Assembly: GCA_937124585.1 (NCBI GenBank)
Contig: CAKZKT010000071.1
Span: 1 to 58,866 of the forward strand
Length of the DNA: 58,866 nucleotides
Origin: an uncultured Anaerolineae bacterium
GTDB taxonomy: Bacteria > Chloroflexota > Anaerolineae > CG2-30-64-16
Reading direction: 5' to 3'
Positions within the stretch are counted from its first letter, which is position 1. Each line of letters starts with the position of its first letter. Below are positions 7,200 through 15,846 of this stretch, piece after piece. A program made the translations under genes and the position numbers. Under the pieces are notes generated by a model, which saw nothing but the letters and a program-made list of their open reading frames with translations, made no database searches and was not told the DNA's origin.

Positions 7200-8249
7200 A
7201 TGCGTGTGAGACATGAACGACCTGGTCTTGTCTGGCCGGTCTTTTTGATCGGGATCGGCGTGGTGTTTCTGCTCAATAACCTGGGCGTCTTGCCCTGGGG
7301 CGTCTGGCAGACATTGCTCGGGCTGTGGCCTGTTTTGTTGATCGCTGCCGGCCTTGACCTGATGTTGGGCCGGCGCTCGGCGCGGGGCGCGCTTCTGGCG
7401 GCCATTCTGGTGTTGGCCGTGCTGGCCGGCGCGGTATGGGCGGCGGTGGCGCGCAGCGGATCGGCTGAGTTTCGCAGCGAGACAATCAGCCAGGCGCTGG
7501 AGGGCGCCCGCCGCGGCGAGGTGGAGATCGCCTCCGGCGTCGGCAACCTGGTGATCGAGGCGCAGCCCGAAGCCACCGGCAATCTGATCGAGGGGGTGGT
7601 AGCGCTGGCGCCCTCCGAGACAATCGCGACCGACGTGCGTCGCACAGGCGATACCCTTCGTTACGAGATAAAGAGCCGCAACGCCTGGCACACGCCGATC
7701 CTGCCGACCGGCGCTGTGTGGCCGGTCGAAAAGGTCTGGCGGCTGGCGCTCAGCCGCGACGTGCCGCTCGACCTGCGCGTGCAGCCGGGCGTGGGCCACA
7801 GCACCCTTGATCTGGCCGAGCTGACCGTGGCGAAGCTCACCGTCGCCGGCAACGTCGGCCGGGTCACGCTGACCCTGCCGCGGCGAGGCCCCAGCCAGGT
7901 CACCCTCGACGGCGGCGTCGGCGAGCTGGTCATCATCGTGCCGGCAGGCGCGGCCGCGCGCATCGAGGCGGCCGGCGGCCTGGGCGGCGTGGTCACCGAG
8001 GGGCGTTTCAGTCGCGTTGGCCGCACCTACACCACGTCAACCTACAGCGCATCGGCAGAGCGCATCGAGGTGCGCGTGAAGGGCGGCATCGGCCGCTTGC
8101 TCCTGCGCGAAGAACACGCCCTCACTTTTGGCTTGCGGGGACACGTCCCCGCTTTTGGTTTGCTGGGACGTGTCCCCGCTTTGGATCACCAAAGCGGCGC
8201 CATAGCGCCGCAAGCCAAAGCGATTGCATCTGTAGGCGTGCTCGAATAA
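7200..8249 (+). CDS. LiaF-like/DUF5668 membrane protein with toastrack-like domain; C-terminus overlaps repeats
   Basis: 349 residues from ATG 7200, which has GGGGGAG 8 nt upstream; the frame could also open at 7122. N-terminal hydrophobic segments GLVWPVFLIGIGVVFLL, LLGLWPVLLIAAGL and ALLAAILVLAVLAGAVWAAV are the LiaI/LiaF-like DUF5668 region (residues 8-85). Residues 95-310 form strand repeats (VGNLVIEAQ, GHSTLDLAELTVAKL, GVGELVIIV), as in cell-wall-active-antibiotic-response (LiaF) domains. The last 40 residues or so are translated from a palindromic repeat cluster at 8126-8219 and have no family counterpart, so the natural C-terminus has probably been replaced. It is divergent from DUF2089-toastrack and likely a membrane sensor or effector of the same envelope response. 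Confidence 0.78.
   Translation: MRVRHERPGLVWPVFLIGIGVVFLLNNLGVLPWGVWQTLLGLWPVLLIAAGLDLMLGRRSARGALLAAILVLAVLAGAVWAAVARSGSAEFRSETISQALEGARRGEVEIASGVGNLVIEAQPEATGNLIEGVVALAPSETIATDVRRTGDTLRYEIKSRNAWHTPILPTGAVWPVEKVWRLALSRDVPLDLRVQPGVGHSTLDLAELTVAKLTVAGNVGRVTLTLPRRGPSQVTLDGGVGELVIIVPAGAAARIEAAGGLGGVVTEGRFSRVGRTYTTSTYSASAERIEVRVKGGIGRLLLREEHALTFGLRGHVPAFGLLGRVPALDHQSGAIAPQAKAIASVGVLE
8126..8219. repeat. Three palindromic repeat units (AAAGC-stem-GCAAGCCAAA family)
   Basis: Two units in minus orientation (8126-8155 and 8153-8182) and one in plus orientation (8191-8219). Read in the same sense they are AAAGC, then a hairpin stem, then GCAAGCCAAA. Stems are GGGGAC/GTCCCC in the first two (one with a mismatch) and GGCGC/GCGCC in the third. 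The same frame (AAAGC...GCAAGCCAAA) with stem GGCGTC/GACGCC occurs five times at 42469-42637. The units lie inside the 3' end of the LiaF-like reading frame. Confidence 0.85.
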
Positions 8250-8257
8250 CCAAAGCA

Positions 8258-8266
8258 TGGTATAAT
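8258..8266 (+). promoter_or_regulatory. Extended -10 promoter of histidine kinase gene
   Basis: TGGTATAAT, identical to the box before the ROK kinase gene. TATAAT is at 8261-8266. No good -35 is visible. The leader would be about 70 nt, to the GTG at 8341. Confidence 0.7.
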
Positions 8267-8340
8267 TCCTCCGTAAAGCCCGGCTTCCCGGTCATGGTCG
8301 ACCGGCAGGTTGAGCGGGCCATCAGCGGAGGAATAATCCG

Positions 8341-9435
8341 GTGTCGTCACCATCTGCTTCGCCCGACATGCCGATCGCAACAGAACGGCCGCAGTGGTTT
8401 TTTGGGGCCGTTCTGCCCTGGGATGCCATCTGTGCCGTCGTCACGGAAGCCATTGCCCTGTATGATGCTGCAGGCCGACCGGTGTGGGCCAATCCGGCTG
8501 CCGTCGCCCTGTACGGCTGCGATCTGGTGGCAGTGCCGTCTGCGGCCCTGGCGGTGCGGACACGCGATGGCCATGCTCTGGCGTTCGAGGAGACGCCCGT
8601 TGGCCGTGCGCTGCGCGGCGAGCACGTGGTCGCAGAGCCTCTGATCGTCGTGCCGGCCGCCGGTGATGCATTGCCCGTGTTGGCGACGGCCGCGCCGATT
8701 ATGGCCGGCGGCAGGATCGTCGGTGCGGCCGTTGTCTGGCGCGAGGATGTGGCGGCCGACACCCATGTGTCCCAGGCACGACTGCAGAAGATCTCCCGGC
8801 GACTGGTTGAGGTGCAAGAGGTCGAGCGTCGCCGCGTTGCGCGCGAGCTCCATGACGAGGTCGGCCAGGCGCTGACCGCGGTCAAGATCAACCTGCAGGC
8901 GATCCAGCAAAACCCCGACGCGCCGGTGGCCGCTCTGCGACTACAGGACAGCATTGCGGTGGTCGAACGCGCCCTGCAGCAGGTGCGCAACATCTCCCTC
9001 GATCTGCGACCCTCGTTGCTCGATGACCTGGGCCTGGTCGCCGCGCTGCGCTGGTATGTGGACAATCAGGCCCAACGCGCCGGGCTGACATCCTATTTCA
9101 GCGCGACGCCGTCGGATTTGCGGCTGCCGACCGACGTGGAGACGGCCTGTTTTCGCGTCGCGCAGGAGGCGATCACCAACATCATCCGTCACGCGCGCGC
9201 CACGATCGTCGAGGTCGGTCTTCGGAGCACCGGTCACGGTGTACGGCTGGTGATTCGCGATGACGGCGTCGGCTTCGACGTGGCGGCCGCGCTGGAGCGC
9301 GCCGGTCGCGGCGAGAGCCTGGGCCTGCTGGGCCTGCACGAGCGCGTGACCATGGCAGGCGGCCGCGTGGATATCCATTCGATCCCCAGCAAAGGGACCG
9401 AGGTCCGCGCCTGGTTCCCGACTGCGACGGGCTGA
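8341..9435 (+). CDS. PAS-containing sensor histidine kinase, NarL/DegS type
   Basis: 364-residue cytoplasmic kinase with no transmembrane segment. Residues 28-138 form a PAS-like domain (ALYDAAGRPVWANPAAVALYG, ending IVGAAVVWRED). Residues 150-215 are the HisKA_3 dimerisation domain with the phospho-accepting His171 in RRVARELHDEVGQ, and 250-360 the ATPase (N box EAITNIIRHA, G1 box DDGVGFD, G2 GLLGLHERV). The GTG start is set by GGAGGA 8 nt upstream (8327-8332). A NarL-type response regulator begins 15 bp downstream, and they should form a cognate pair. The PAS ligand is unknown. Confidence 0.88.
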   Translation: MSSPSASPDMPIATERPQWFFGAVLPWDAICAVVTEAIALYDAAGRPVWANPAAVALYGCDLVAVPSAALAVRTRDGHALAFEETPVGRALRGEHVVAEPLIVVPAAGDALPVLATAAPIMAGGRIVGAAVVWREDVAADTHVSQARLQKISRRLVEVQEVERRRVARELHDEVGQALTAVKINLQAIQQNPDAPVAALRLQDSIAVVERALQQVRNISLDLRPSLLDDLGLVAALRWYVDNQAQRAGLTSYFSATPSDLRLPTDVETACFRVAQEAITNIIRHARATIVEVGLRSTGHGVRLVIRDDGVGFDVAAALERAGRGESLGLLGLHERVTMAGGRVDIHSIPSKGTEVRAWFPTATG

Positions 9436-9450
9436 TCTCGGAGCGACCGA

Positions 9451-10107
9451 ATGTGCGCAATTCGCGTCCTGTTGGCCGAGGATCACGCATTGGTGCGGGC
9501 GGGGTTTCGCGCCCTGCTGGCCGGTCTGCCCGACATCGAGGTGGTGGCCGAGGCCGTCGATGGCCGCCAGGCGCTCGAGCTGGTCGCGGCGCAGCGCCCT
9601 GACATCGTGCTGATGGACATCGCCATGAGCGGCGTGAACGGCCTGGAAGCGACCGAGCGCATCGCCCGGGAATGGCCCGACGTGCGGGTGGTGATCCTCT
9701 CGATGCATGCCAATGAGGAATACGTGTTGCGGGCGCTGCGTGCCGGTGCGCGTGGCTATCTGCTGAAAGATGCCGGCATCAGCGAGCTGGAGCTGGCCGT
9801 GCGCGCGGTAGCAGCCGGTGACACCTACCTGAGCCCGCCGATCTCCAAACAGGTCATCGAGGGGTATGTCCGGCGTGCCAGCCTGCCTCTGGCCGACGCC
9901 CAGGGCCGGGCGACGCAGTTGACCCCGCGCCAGCGCGAGGTCTTGCAGCTGCTGGTCGCCGGCTGCACTGTCAAGGAGATCGGCCGGCGGCTGGGCATCA
10001 GCGAGAAGACGGTCGAGACCCACCGCAGCCAGATCATGGAACGCCTGCAGATCTACGATCTGCCTGGCCTCGTGCGCTATGCACTCCGCCAGGGGCTGGC
10101 AGAGTGA
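9451..10107 (+). CDS. NarL/FixJ-family response regulator
   Basis: 218 residues. The receiver domain covers 1-122 with acceptor Asp56 (VLMDIAMSG), acidic pocket EDH and the conserved Lys in GYLLKDAG. The LuxR-type helix-turn-helix is at 150-212 (LTPRQREVLQLLVAGCTVKE, KTVETHRSQIMERL). It is the partner of the kinase immediately upstream. A weak hairpin with a T-run follows the stop. Confidence 0.92.
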   Translation: MCAIRVLLAEDHALVRAGFRALLAGLPDIEVVAEAVDGRQALELVAAQRPDIVLMDIAMSGVNGLEATERIAREWPDVRVVILSMHANEEYVLRALRAGARGYLLKDAGISELELAVRAVAAGDTYLSPPISKQVIEGYVRRASLPLADAQGRATQLTPRQREVLQLLVAGCTVKEIGRRLGISEKTVETHRSQIMERLQIYDLPGLVRYALRQGLAE

Positions 10108-10122
10108 TGCCCTCCGTGATTT

Positions 10123-10144
10123 CCTGATCTCACCTCAGGTTTTT
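10123..10144 (+). terminator. Weak intrinsic terminator after NarL pair
   Basis: CCTGA (10123-10127) / TCAGG (10135-10139), 7-nt loop, then five T. The stem is short, so termination is probably partial. Confidence 0.45.
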
Positions 10145-10149
10145 CCCGA

Positions 10150-10177
10150 TAGACACCCCCGCCGCCGAGTTTACAAT
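10150..10177 (+). promoter_or_regulatory. Promoter of chemosensory operon, leaderless start
   Basis: TAGACA (10150-10155), 16-bp spacer, TACAAT (10172-10177). Transcription starting about 7 nt after the -10 would begin at the A of the ATG at 10184. No Shine-Dalgarno sequence precedes that ATG, so the first message may be leaderless. Confidence 0.5.
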
Positions 10178-10183
10178 GGTGGC

Positions 10184-10951
10184 ATGTCACCGATTCGCAT
10201 TCTGCTCGTAGATGATAGCGTCGCCTTTCTGGATTCGGCAGCCGCATATCTGGCCGGCCAGCCCGACCTGCGCGTCATTGGCCGGGCACTTTCTGGGCGG
10301 ACTGCCATCGAACAGATCGCGGCCCTGCGGCCCGATCTGGTGCTGATGGACATCGCCATGCCTGATCTGAACGGGTTGGAGGCCACCCGGCAGATCAAGG
10401 CGCTACCGAACGCGCCGCGGGTCATCATCCTGACGCTGCACGACAACCCCGAATATTGCCGCGCGGCCGTCGCCGTGCAGGCAGATGGCTTTGTCGCCAA
10501 ATCCGACTTCGGCGTCCAGTTGTTGGCCGCCATCCGTTCCTTATTTGCTCAAGAGCCGGGCCAGCCATCGGAGCAACTTCCCATGAAAAACATCCTCGTT
10601 GTGGACGATTCGCAGACGATGCGTCGCATGATCATCGCCTCACTGCGCGGCTTGCCAGGCACCTCCTTCATCGAAGCCAGCACGGGCCTGGAGGCCATCG
10701 AGCGGCTGGCCCTGGGCCCGGTCGACCTGGTCACCCTGGACCTCAACATGCCGGACATATACGGCCTCGAAGTGCTCGAGTTCATGCGCCGCCATCACGC
10801 TTATCGCGCCATCCCGGTTGTCGTCGTGACGACCAAAGGCGAAGAGGCTGCGCGCGCAGCGGTGCTGGCCGCTGGCGCCACGCGGTACGTTACCAAGCCT
10901 TTCAACCCGACGGCGCTGGCCGCGCTGGTCGGCGAGCTGTTGCAGCCGTAG
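10184..10951 (+). CDS. Tandem receiver (REC-REC) response regulator
   Basis: 255 residues with two CheY-like receivers and no output domain. The first (about 3-125) has acceptor Asp56 (VLMDIAMPDLNG) and looks like a NarL-family receiver whose DNA-binding part is missing. The second (134-255) has Asp186 (VTLDLNMPDIYG) and is closest to CheY. The join SLFAQEPGQPSEQLPMKN has an internal ATG at 10583, but no ribosome site precedes it and the frame is continuous, so I call one fused protein; two overlapping products cannot be excluded. It opens the chemosensory operon and should be a phosphoryl target of the CheA 24 bp downstream. Confidence 0.82.
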   Translation: MSPIRILLVDDSVAFLDSAAAYLAGQPDLRVIGRALSGRTAIEQIAALRPDLVLMDIAMPDLNGLEATRQIKALPNAPRVIILTLHDNPEYCRAAVAVQADGFVAKSDFGVQLLAAIRSLFAQEPGQPSEQLPMKNILVVDDSQTMRRMIIASLRGLPGTSFIEASTGLEAIERLALGPVDLVTLDLNMPDIYGLEVLEFMRRHHAYRAIPVVVVTTKGEEAARAAVLAAGATRYVTKPFNPTALAALVGELLQP

Positions 10952-10975
10952 GGCATCCAGGCAAAAGGAGGACCT

Positions 10976-13147
10976 GTGGACAACGCGATCGGGGGAGCTG
11001 AGGAGCCGTTCCTGGCCGAGTTCCTCGATGACTACTTCGCCGAGTGCGAGGAGCATCTGGTCACGATACGTCGCGGTCTGCTGGCATTGGAATCGTTCGT
11101 GGACAAGCCGCGGGTAGATCAGAGCCTGCTGGAAGAGCTGTTTCGCGCATTCCATTCCCTTAAGGGTATGTCGGGCATGGTGGGCGTGCGGTCGGCCGAG
11201 CAGCTCGCCCACCAGGTTGAGAGCTACATGCGCCTGTTGCGCACAGGCAAGACCGCGTTGAGCGCAGCCGCGCTCGATACGCTGGTTGAGGCGACCAAAC
11301 TGCTGGAGCAGATCATCGCCGCGCGGCGGCACAACAAGCCGGAGCCGGCGATTGCCGAGGGAATGGCCCGGCTCACCGCGCTGGCCGACGCCGGCCCGCC
11401 CGCTCCGGCTGTGCCCGCGCTGACCGACTTCGGCCCGCCCGTTCCGGCTGTGTCCGCGCCACCGGTCACTCCGCTGCCGGCTCCCACGCCGGCCTCAGCG
11501 CCGATCGCGTTGACGCCGGAGGAACGCAGCCAACTGAGCGCTGCACTGGCCAGAGGCGAGCAAGCCTGGTGGGTTGAGTTCACGCCGGCGCCGGCCCTGG
11601 CACAGCGCGGGGTCAATGTCAACGAGATTCGTTCGCGCCTGCAACGCCTCGGCGAGCTGATTCGCGCCACGCCGAACATCACCCTGCAGGGCGGCATCTC
11701 CTTCATCTTCTTGTTCACGAGCGCGGCCCCGGAGGCAACGTTTGCAGCCTGGGCGAACGATGGGGTGCGCTACAGTGCCTATCATGAAGCGGAACCGGTC
11801 GGCACAGCGGCCCACGGGATGCCGATGCCCGCCATTGAGCCCGCGGTGGTAAGCTCGGAGAAGCCTGCCTCCGAACCGACCGTGGCCTCGCCGACGGCCG
11901 CTGAGCCGGCTGCAGCGCCCCCGACCGCGGTAAAGCCTGCTCGCTCCGCCGAAACCATCGCCCAGCCCGCCATCGTGGTGCGCGTTGATCTGGCCCGGCT
12001 CGACAGCCTGATGCAGATGGTGGGCGAACTGGTCATCAGCCGCGCCCGGCTGGAGGATGCTCTGCGGCGCATGGCCGCGACCACAACCCTCACACCGCAG
12101 TGGCATGCGCTGCAAGAGATCAACCTGGCAATGGAGCGCCAGATACGCGACCTGCGCGAGGGCGTAATGCGCCTGCGTCTGGTGCCGATCGGCGAGGCGT
12201 TCGAGCGGATGCAGTTCGCAGTGCGCGATGTGGCACGGGAAAACGGCAAGTCGGTGACGCTGACGTTGAGCGGCCAGACGACCGAGATTGACAAATACGT
12301 CGTAGAGCGGATGCTCGACCCGTTGCTCCATCTGGTGCGCAACGCGGTGAGTCATGGGATCGAGGCGCCGGCCGAGCGGACGGCTGCCGGCAAGCCCGCG
12401 CAGGGGCGCATTGCATTGCGTGCGGCCACGGCCGGCGACGCAGTAATCATCGAAGTGGAGGATGACGGCCGCGGGATGGACAGCGCCCGGATCGGCCAGC
12501 AGGCGCGCGCGGCCGGGCTGATCAGCGGCGATGCCGAACTGGATATGGCCGGCCTGCTCGATGTGATCTGTGCGCCCGGTTTCTCGACGCGCGCAGAGGC
12601 CGATCTCACCAGTGGCCGGGGAATCGGCATGGCTGTCGTTCGCAGCACGGTCCTGGAGCTAGGCGGCAGTCTGTCGCTGTGGACCGAGCCGGGCCGCGGC
12701 AGCCGCTTCACCATCGAGCTGCCGCTGACACTGGCGATCGTGGACGCATTGATCGTCTCGGCCGGCGGCCAGACCTTTGCCATGCCGCAGCCGTCGGTAC
12801 GCGAGGTGATCGAGGTCAAACCCTCGGAGGTGACCGTGTTGGAGCGCAACGAGTTGGTCGCCCATCGCGGGAGTGTGCTACCGGTAGTGCGGCTGGCGCG
12901 GCTGTTCGGCCTGCCCGAGGAGGATGCTCAATCTTTCAACCTGCTTATCGTCGGTTCCGGGTTGAACGCGGTGGGCATAGCGGTCGGCCGCGTTCACGGC
13001 CTGCGCGAGATCGTCGTGCGCGCGATCGCCGACCCGCTGGTGCGCGTGCCCGGCATCGCCGGCGCCACTGAGCTGGGCGACGGCCAGGTCGTCCTCATCC
13101 TCGACGCGGCGGGCCTGGCGCGTCTTCATCGGGAACGAATCCGCTAG
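10976..13147 (+). CDS. cheA: Chemotaxis histidine kinase CheA
   Basis: 723 residues, cytoplasmic. The Hpt domain is at 10-115 with phospho-accepting His60 in FRAFHSLKGMSGMVG. After a Pro/Ala-rich linker comes a domain at about 175-270 (WWVEFTPAPALAQRGVNVNE) that takes the P2 position; a second Ala/Pro linker leads to the dimerisation helices (RLDSLMQMVGELVISRARLE), the ATPase (LLHLVRNAVSHGIEAP, VEDDGRGMD, GRGIGMAVV) and a CheW-like regulatory domain (580-723). The GTG start follows AAAGGAGGACCT. It would phosphorylate the CheB, CheY and receiver-CheC proteins of this cluster under control of the soluble receptor at 13685. Confidence 0.95.
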   Translation: MDNAIGGAEEPFLAEFLDDYFAECEEHLVTIRRGLLALESFVDKPRVDQSLLEELFRAFHSLKGMSGMVGVRSAEQLAHQVESYMRLLRTGKTALSAAALDTLVEATKLLEQIIAARRHNKPEPAIAEGMARLTALADAGPPAPAVPALTDFGPPVPAVSAPPVTPLPAPTPASAPIALTPEERSQLSAALARGEQAWWVEFTPAPALAQRGVNVNEIRSRLQRLGELIRATPNITLQGGISFIFLFTSAAPEATFAAWANDGVRYSAYHEAEPVGTAAHGMPMPAIEPAVVSSEKPASEPTVASPTAAEPAAAPPTAVKPARSAETIAQPAIVVRVDLARLDSLMQMVGELVISRARLEDALRRMAATTTLTPQWHALQEINLAMERQIRDLREGVMRLRLVPIGEAFERMQFAVRDVARENGKSVTLTLSGQTTEIDKYVVERMLDPLLHLVRNAVSHGIEAPAERTAAGKPAQGRIALRAATAGDAVIIEVEDDGRGMDSARIGQQARAAGLISGDAELDMAGLLDVICAPGFSTRAEADLTSGRGIGMAVVRSTVLELGGSLSLWTEPGRGSRFTIELPLTLAIVDALIVSAGGQTFAMPQPSVREVIEVKPSEVTVLERNELVAHRGSVLPVVRLARLFGLPEEDAQSFNLLIVGSGLNAVGIAVGRVHGLREIVVRAIADPLVRVPGIAGATELGDGQVVLILDAAGLARLHRERIR

Positions 13148-13157
13148 CCGATTGTCC

Positions 13158-13177
13158 GGGCGCACGGCAGTGCGCCC
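13158..13177. repeat. Short palindromic repeat between cheA and cheW
   Basis: Perfect 8-bp stem GGGCGCAC / GTGCGCCC with loop GGCA, flanked by CC and CTAC. Sequences of this form are dispersed intergenic hairpins in many genomes. Its place 11 bp after the cheA stop could moderate expression of downstream genes. Confidence 0.7.
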
Positions 13178-13198
13178 CTACTTGTGGGAGGTTTTTAT

Positions 13199-13660
13199 AT
13201 GCCTGATCCTGTTGCCCGCTCTGAACCATACATCTTGTTCGAGCTGGCCGGCACGAGCTACGGAATACCCAGCCGGGTCGTGCAGCAGATGGAGATGGTC
13301 GAGCACATAACGCCGGTGCCGAACGCGCCGCCTTTCGTGGAAGGGGTGGTCTTCCTGCGCGGCCAGGTGATTCCGGCCATCAATCTGCGCGAGCGCTTTG
13401 GCTTCCCCAAAGCGCCCTATAACCTGCGCACCCGGCTGATCGTGGTGCGCGCGGCGGGCCGCACCGTGGGCTTCATCGTGGATAGCGCGCGCGAATTCGT
13501 GCCGATCAGCACCGAAACGATCCAGCCGCCGCCGGAGGGGATCGCCGGCCTCAGCGGCCACTATCTTGCCGGCATCGCCACCCTGGGCCAACGCCTGGTG
13601 TTGATCCTCGACGTCGAGGCGGTCATCGGCCAGGGCGAAGCCATCCCGACCCCAATCTGA
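13199..13660 (+). CDS. cheW: Chemotaxis coupling protein CheW
   Basis: 153-residue single CheW domain that couples receptor to CheA. Conserved features are YILFELAGTSYGIPS, the turn VVFLRGQVIPAINLRERFG and TVGFIVDSAREFV. ATG 13199 has GTGGGAGG 7 nt upstream; the in-frame GTG at 13184 is part of that ribosome site. The receptor gene follows 24 bp later. Confidence 0.93.
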   Translation: MPDPVARSEPYILFELAGTSYGIPSRVVQQMEMVEHITPVPNAPPFVEGVVFLRGQVIPAINLRERFGFPKAPYNLRTRLIVVRAAGRTVGFIVDSAREFVPISTETIQPPPEGIAGLSGHYLAGIATLGQRLVLILDVEAVIGQGEAIPTPI

Positions 13661-13684
13661 TGTTTTCCAGAGGAGGATATACTT

Positions 13685-15757
13685 ATGCCGCTCTTTTCTC
13701 GTAGATCCGATAATGCACTGGCCACAGAGATCGCACAGATGCGTGCCCAAATGGCACAAATCGTGCATAGTGCCGACGAGGTGAACCGCATCGCCGATCA
13801 GGTGACGGAGGGCGCGGCCGCGCAGAGCCGTTCGCTCGACGACATGGTCAGCGGCGTCAATCAGATGGCTGCTTCGCTCAAGGAGACCGCCGGCCAGGCC
13901 GAATCGGTGGCGACCTCTACCGAGGAACTCGTCTCTTCCATCAACGAGATGGCCGCATCCACGGAACAGGTAGCCGGCAATGCAACGGCGCTGGCGACCG
14001 CCGTCAGTCAGACGGCTGCCTCCATTCAGCAGATCACGGCCTCGATCCAGAGCATCACCCAGGCCGCCCAGGAGATGGCCGCTTCGGCGACCGAGGTCAA
14101 CGGCGCCATGACCGAGATGGCTTCTTCGGTAAAGGGTGTTGCCGAGGACACCGAGACACTCCGTGGCTCAATCAACGAGACGGCCACGGCGATCGAGGAG
14201 ATGTCCCGTTCGGTGCAGGGGGTGGCAGCCAACGCGGATGAACTGGCCAGCGCGGCCGAAGAAACATCATCGGCCATCAACGAGATGGCCGCGTCCATCG
14301 AAGAGGTCTCAGCGACGGCCGAAAACCTGGCGGCTTCGGTCGAAGAGACCTCGACCACCATCGAGCAGATGGCGCGTTCGATTCAGGGAGTGGCGCAGAA
14401 CGCCAATCGCATCAACGAGGCGGCTGCCACCAGCGCCACCAGTGCCACCCAATTGGACCGTTCGATCCGGTCGGTAGCGGCGCTCGCCAAACAGGCCGAC
14501 GAGACCACGCGTCGCGTGGCGCGCGATGCTGTGGAAGGCGGCAGCACGACAGAGAAATCCATCCAGGGCATGGGGCGGGTGCGCGATGCGATGAGCCAAT
14601 CGGCGTCAGTCATCCGCGAGATGGGCCGCCGTTCCGCCGAGATCGGCAGCATTGTGGACACCATCAACCTGCTGGCCGAGCGCACCAACTTGCTGTCGCT
14701 GAACGCGTCCATCGAGGCGGCGCGCGCCGGTGAGGCCGGCCGTGGCTTCGCGGTGGTGGCCGAAGAAATCCGCAACCTGGCGGACCGTTCGGCCAAGGCG
14801 ACAGCCGACATCAGCGCGATCATCAAGGCGCTGCAAGAGGTGGCGAACGAGGCGGTGGCCTCCTCCAACGAGGGGCTGCGCGTGGCCGAAGAAGGCACTC
14901 GCCTGGCCGAAGGCGGGCTGGAGGCATTGCACAAGATCCTGAACGGAGTTCAGGAAACCTCGCAGTTGATGGCACAAATCTCGCGCGCCACCGAAGAGCA
15001 GCTGGTCGCCAGCCAGAGTGTGGTCTCGGCGGTGAACACCACGGCCGAACAGGCACGGCAGGCCACGGTGGCCACGGCCGAGCAGGCCAAATCCGCTGCC
15101 AACATCGTCCAGGCTGTGAACCAGATGCGCAAGATCAGCCAGCAGGTGGCACAGGCGATGGGCGAGCAGGGCCGGGCTGCGCGCGACATCATCAAGGCGG
15201 CGCAGAGCACCATGAACCTGGCGGCGCAGGTGCGCAAAGCAACGATCGAGCAGGCCAAGAGCACGACCCAGGTGATGCAAGCAGTCGAGCTGATGCGCCG
15301 CAGCGCCGCAAACACCACGCGCGCGATGAGCGAGCAGGCCACAGCCGCCGATCAGGTGGCCAAAGAGTCCGATCGGCTGATGCGCGTCATCGCCGGTGTG
15401 ACGAAAGCGCTCAACGAGCAATCTGCGGGCGCCAACCAGGTCACCAGCGCGGTCGAAAGCATGCGTCGCCAGGCCGATCAGGTGGCGAAGGCCATGGCAG
15501 AACAGGCGCGCGCCGGCAAAGATATGCACACGGCGACAGCGGTCATCACCAGGCAGATCGGTCTGATCAGCCGCGCCAACCGCGAACATTCGACCGTGGC
15601 CGGCCAGCTCCTCAACGGCCTCGCCGATGTGCGGCGTGTGGCCGACCGCAATGCCCAAAGCGCCCGCGAGGTGCGCCGCGCGCTGGCCGATCTCCTGGCG
15701 CAAGCGCAAACGTTCACGGGCGTTATGGACAGATTGGGCGGAAATAAGGTAAAATAA
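13685..15757 (+). CDS. Soluble methyl-accepting chemotaxis protein, entirely coiled coil
   Basis: 690 residues with no transmembrane segment and no recognisable ligand-binding domain. Almost the whole chain is heptad-repeat helix rich in Ala, Glu, Gln and Ser. The invariant signalling tip is at about 335-385 ([20 protein letters not shown] followed by [21 protein letters not shown]), which binds CheA and CheW. Long stretches of repeats on both sides ([20 protein letters not shown] type) form an unusually long hairpin. It probably senses through a partner; the PAS-HEAT protein encoded next is a candidate. It has GGAGGATATACTT before the ATG and lies 24 bp after cheW. Glu/Gln pairs suited to methylation by the local CheR are present throughout. 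Confidence 0.9.
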   Translation: MPLFSRRSDNALATEIAQMRAQMAQIVHSADEVNRIADQVTEGAAAQSRSLDDMVSGVNQMAASLKETAGQAESVATSTEELVSSINEMAASTEQVAGNATALATAVSQTAASIQQITASIQSITQAAQEMAASATEVNGAMTEMASSVKGVAEDTETLRGSINETATAIEEMSRSVQGVAANADELASAAEETSSAINEMAASIEEVSATAENLAASVEETSTTIEQMARSIQGVAQNANRINEAAATSATSATQLDRSIRSVAALAKQADETTRRVARDAVEGGSTTEKSIQGMGRVRDAMSQSASVIREMGRRSAEIGSIVDTINLLAERTNLLSLNASIEAARAGEAGRGFAVVAEEIRNLADRSAKATADISAIIKALQEVANEAVASSNEGLRVAEEGTRLAEGGLEALHKILNGVQETSQLMAQISRATEEQLVASQSVVSAVNTTAEQARQATVATAEQAKSAANIVQAVNQMRKISQQVAQAMGEQGRAARDIIKAAQSTMNLAAQVRKATIEQAKSTTQVMQAVELMRRSAANTTRAMSEQATAADQVAKESDRLMRVIAGVTKALNEQSAGANQVTSAVESMRRQADQVAKAMAEQARAGKDMHTATAVITRQIGLISRANREHSTVAGQLLNGLADVRRVADRNAQSAREVRRALADLLAQAQTFTGVMDRLGGNKVK

Positions 15758-15846
15758 TCATATTCCCTCGCGCGGAGGACACAAGCCGCCGGCCTGTGTT
15801 TGCTGTGTAGCAACGAACGATTGTCGGGGCGGGGTAAAACGAGGCT

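Noticed and set aside
10583-10951. Separate cheY gene inside the tandem receiver
   Set aside because: No ribosome site before ATG 10583 and the frame is continuous; kept as one fusion, with the alternative noted.
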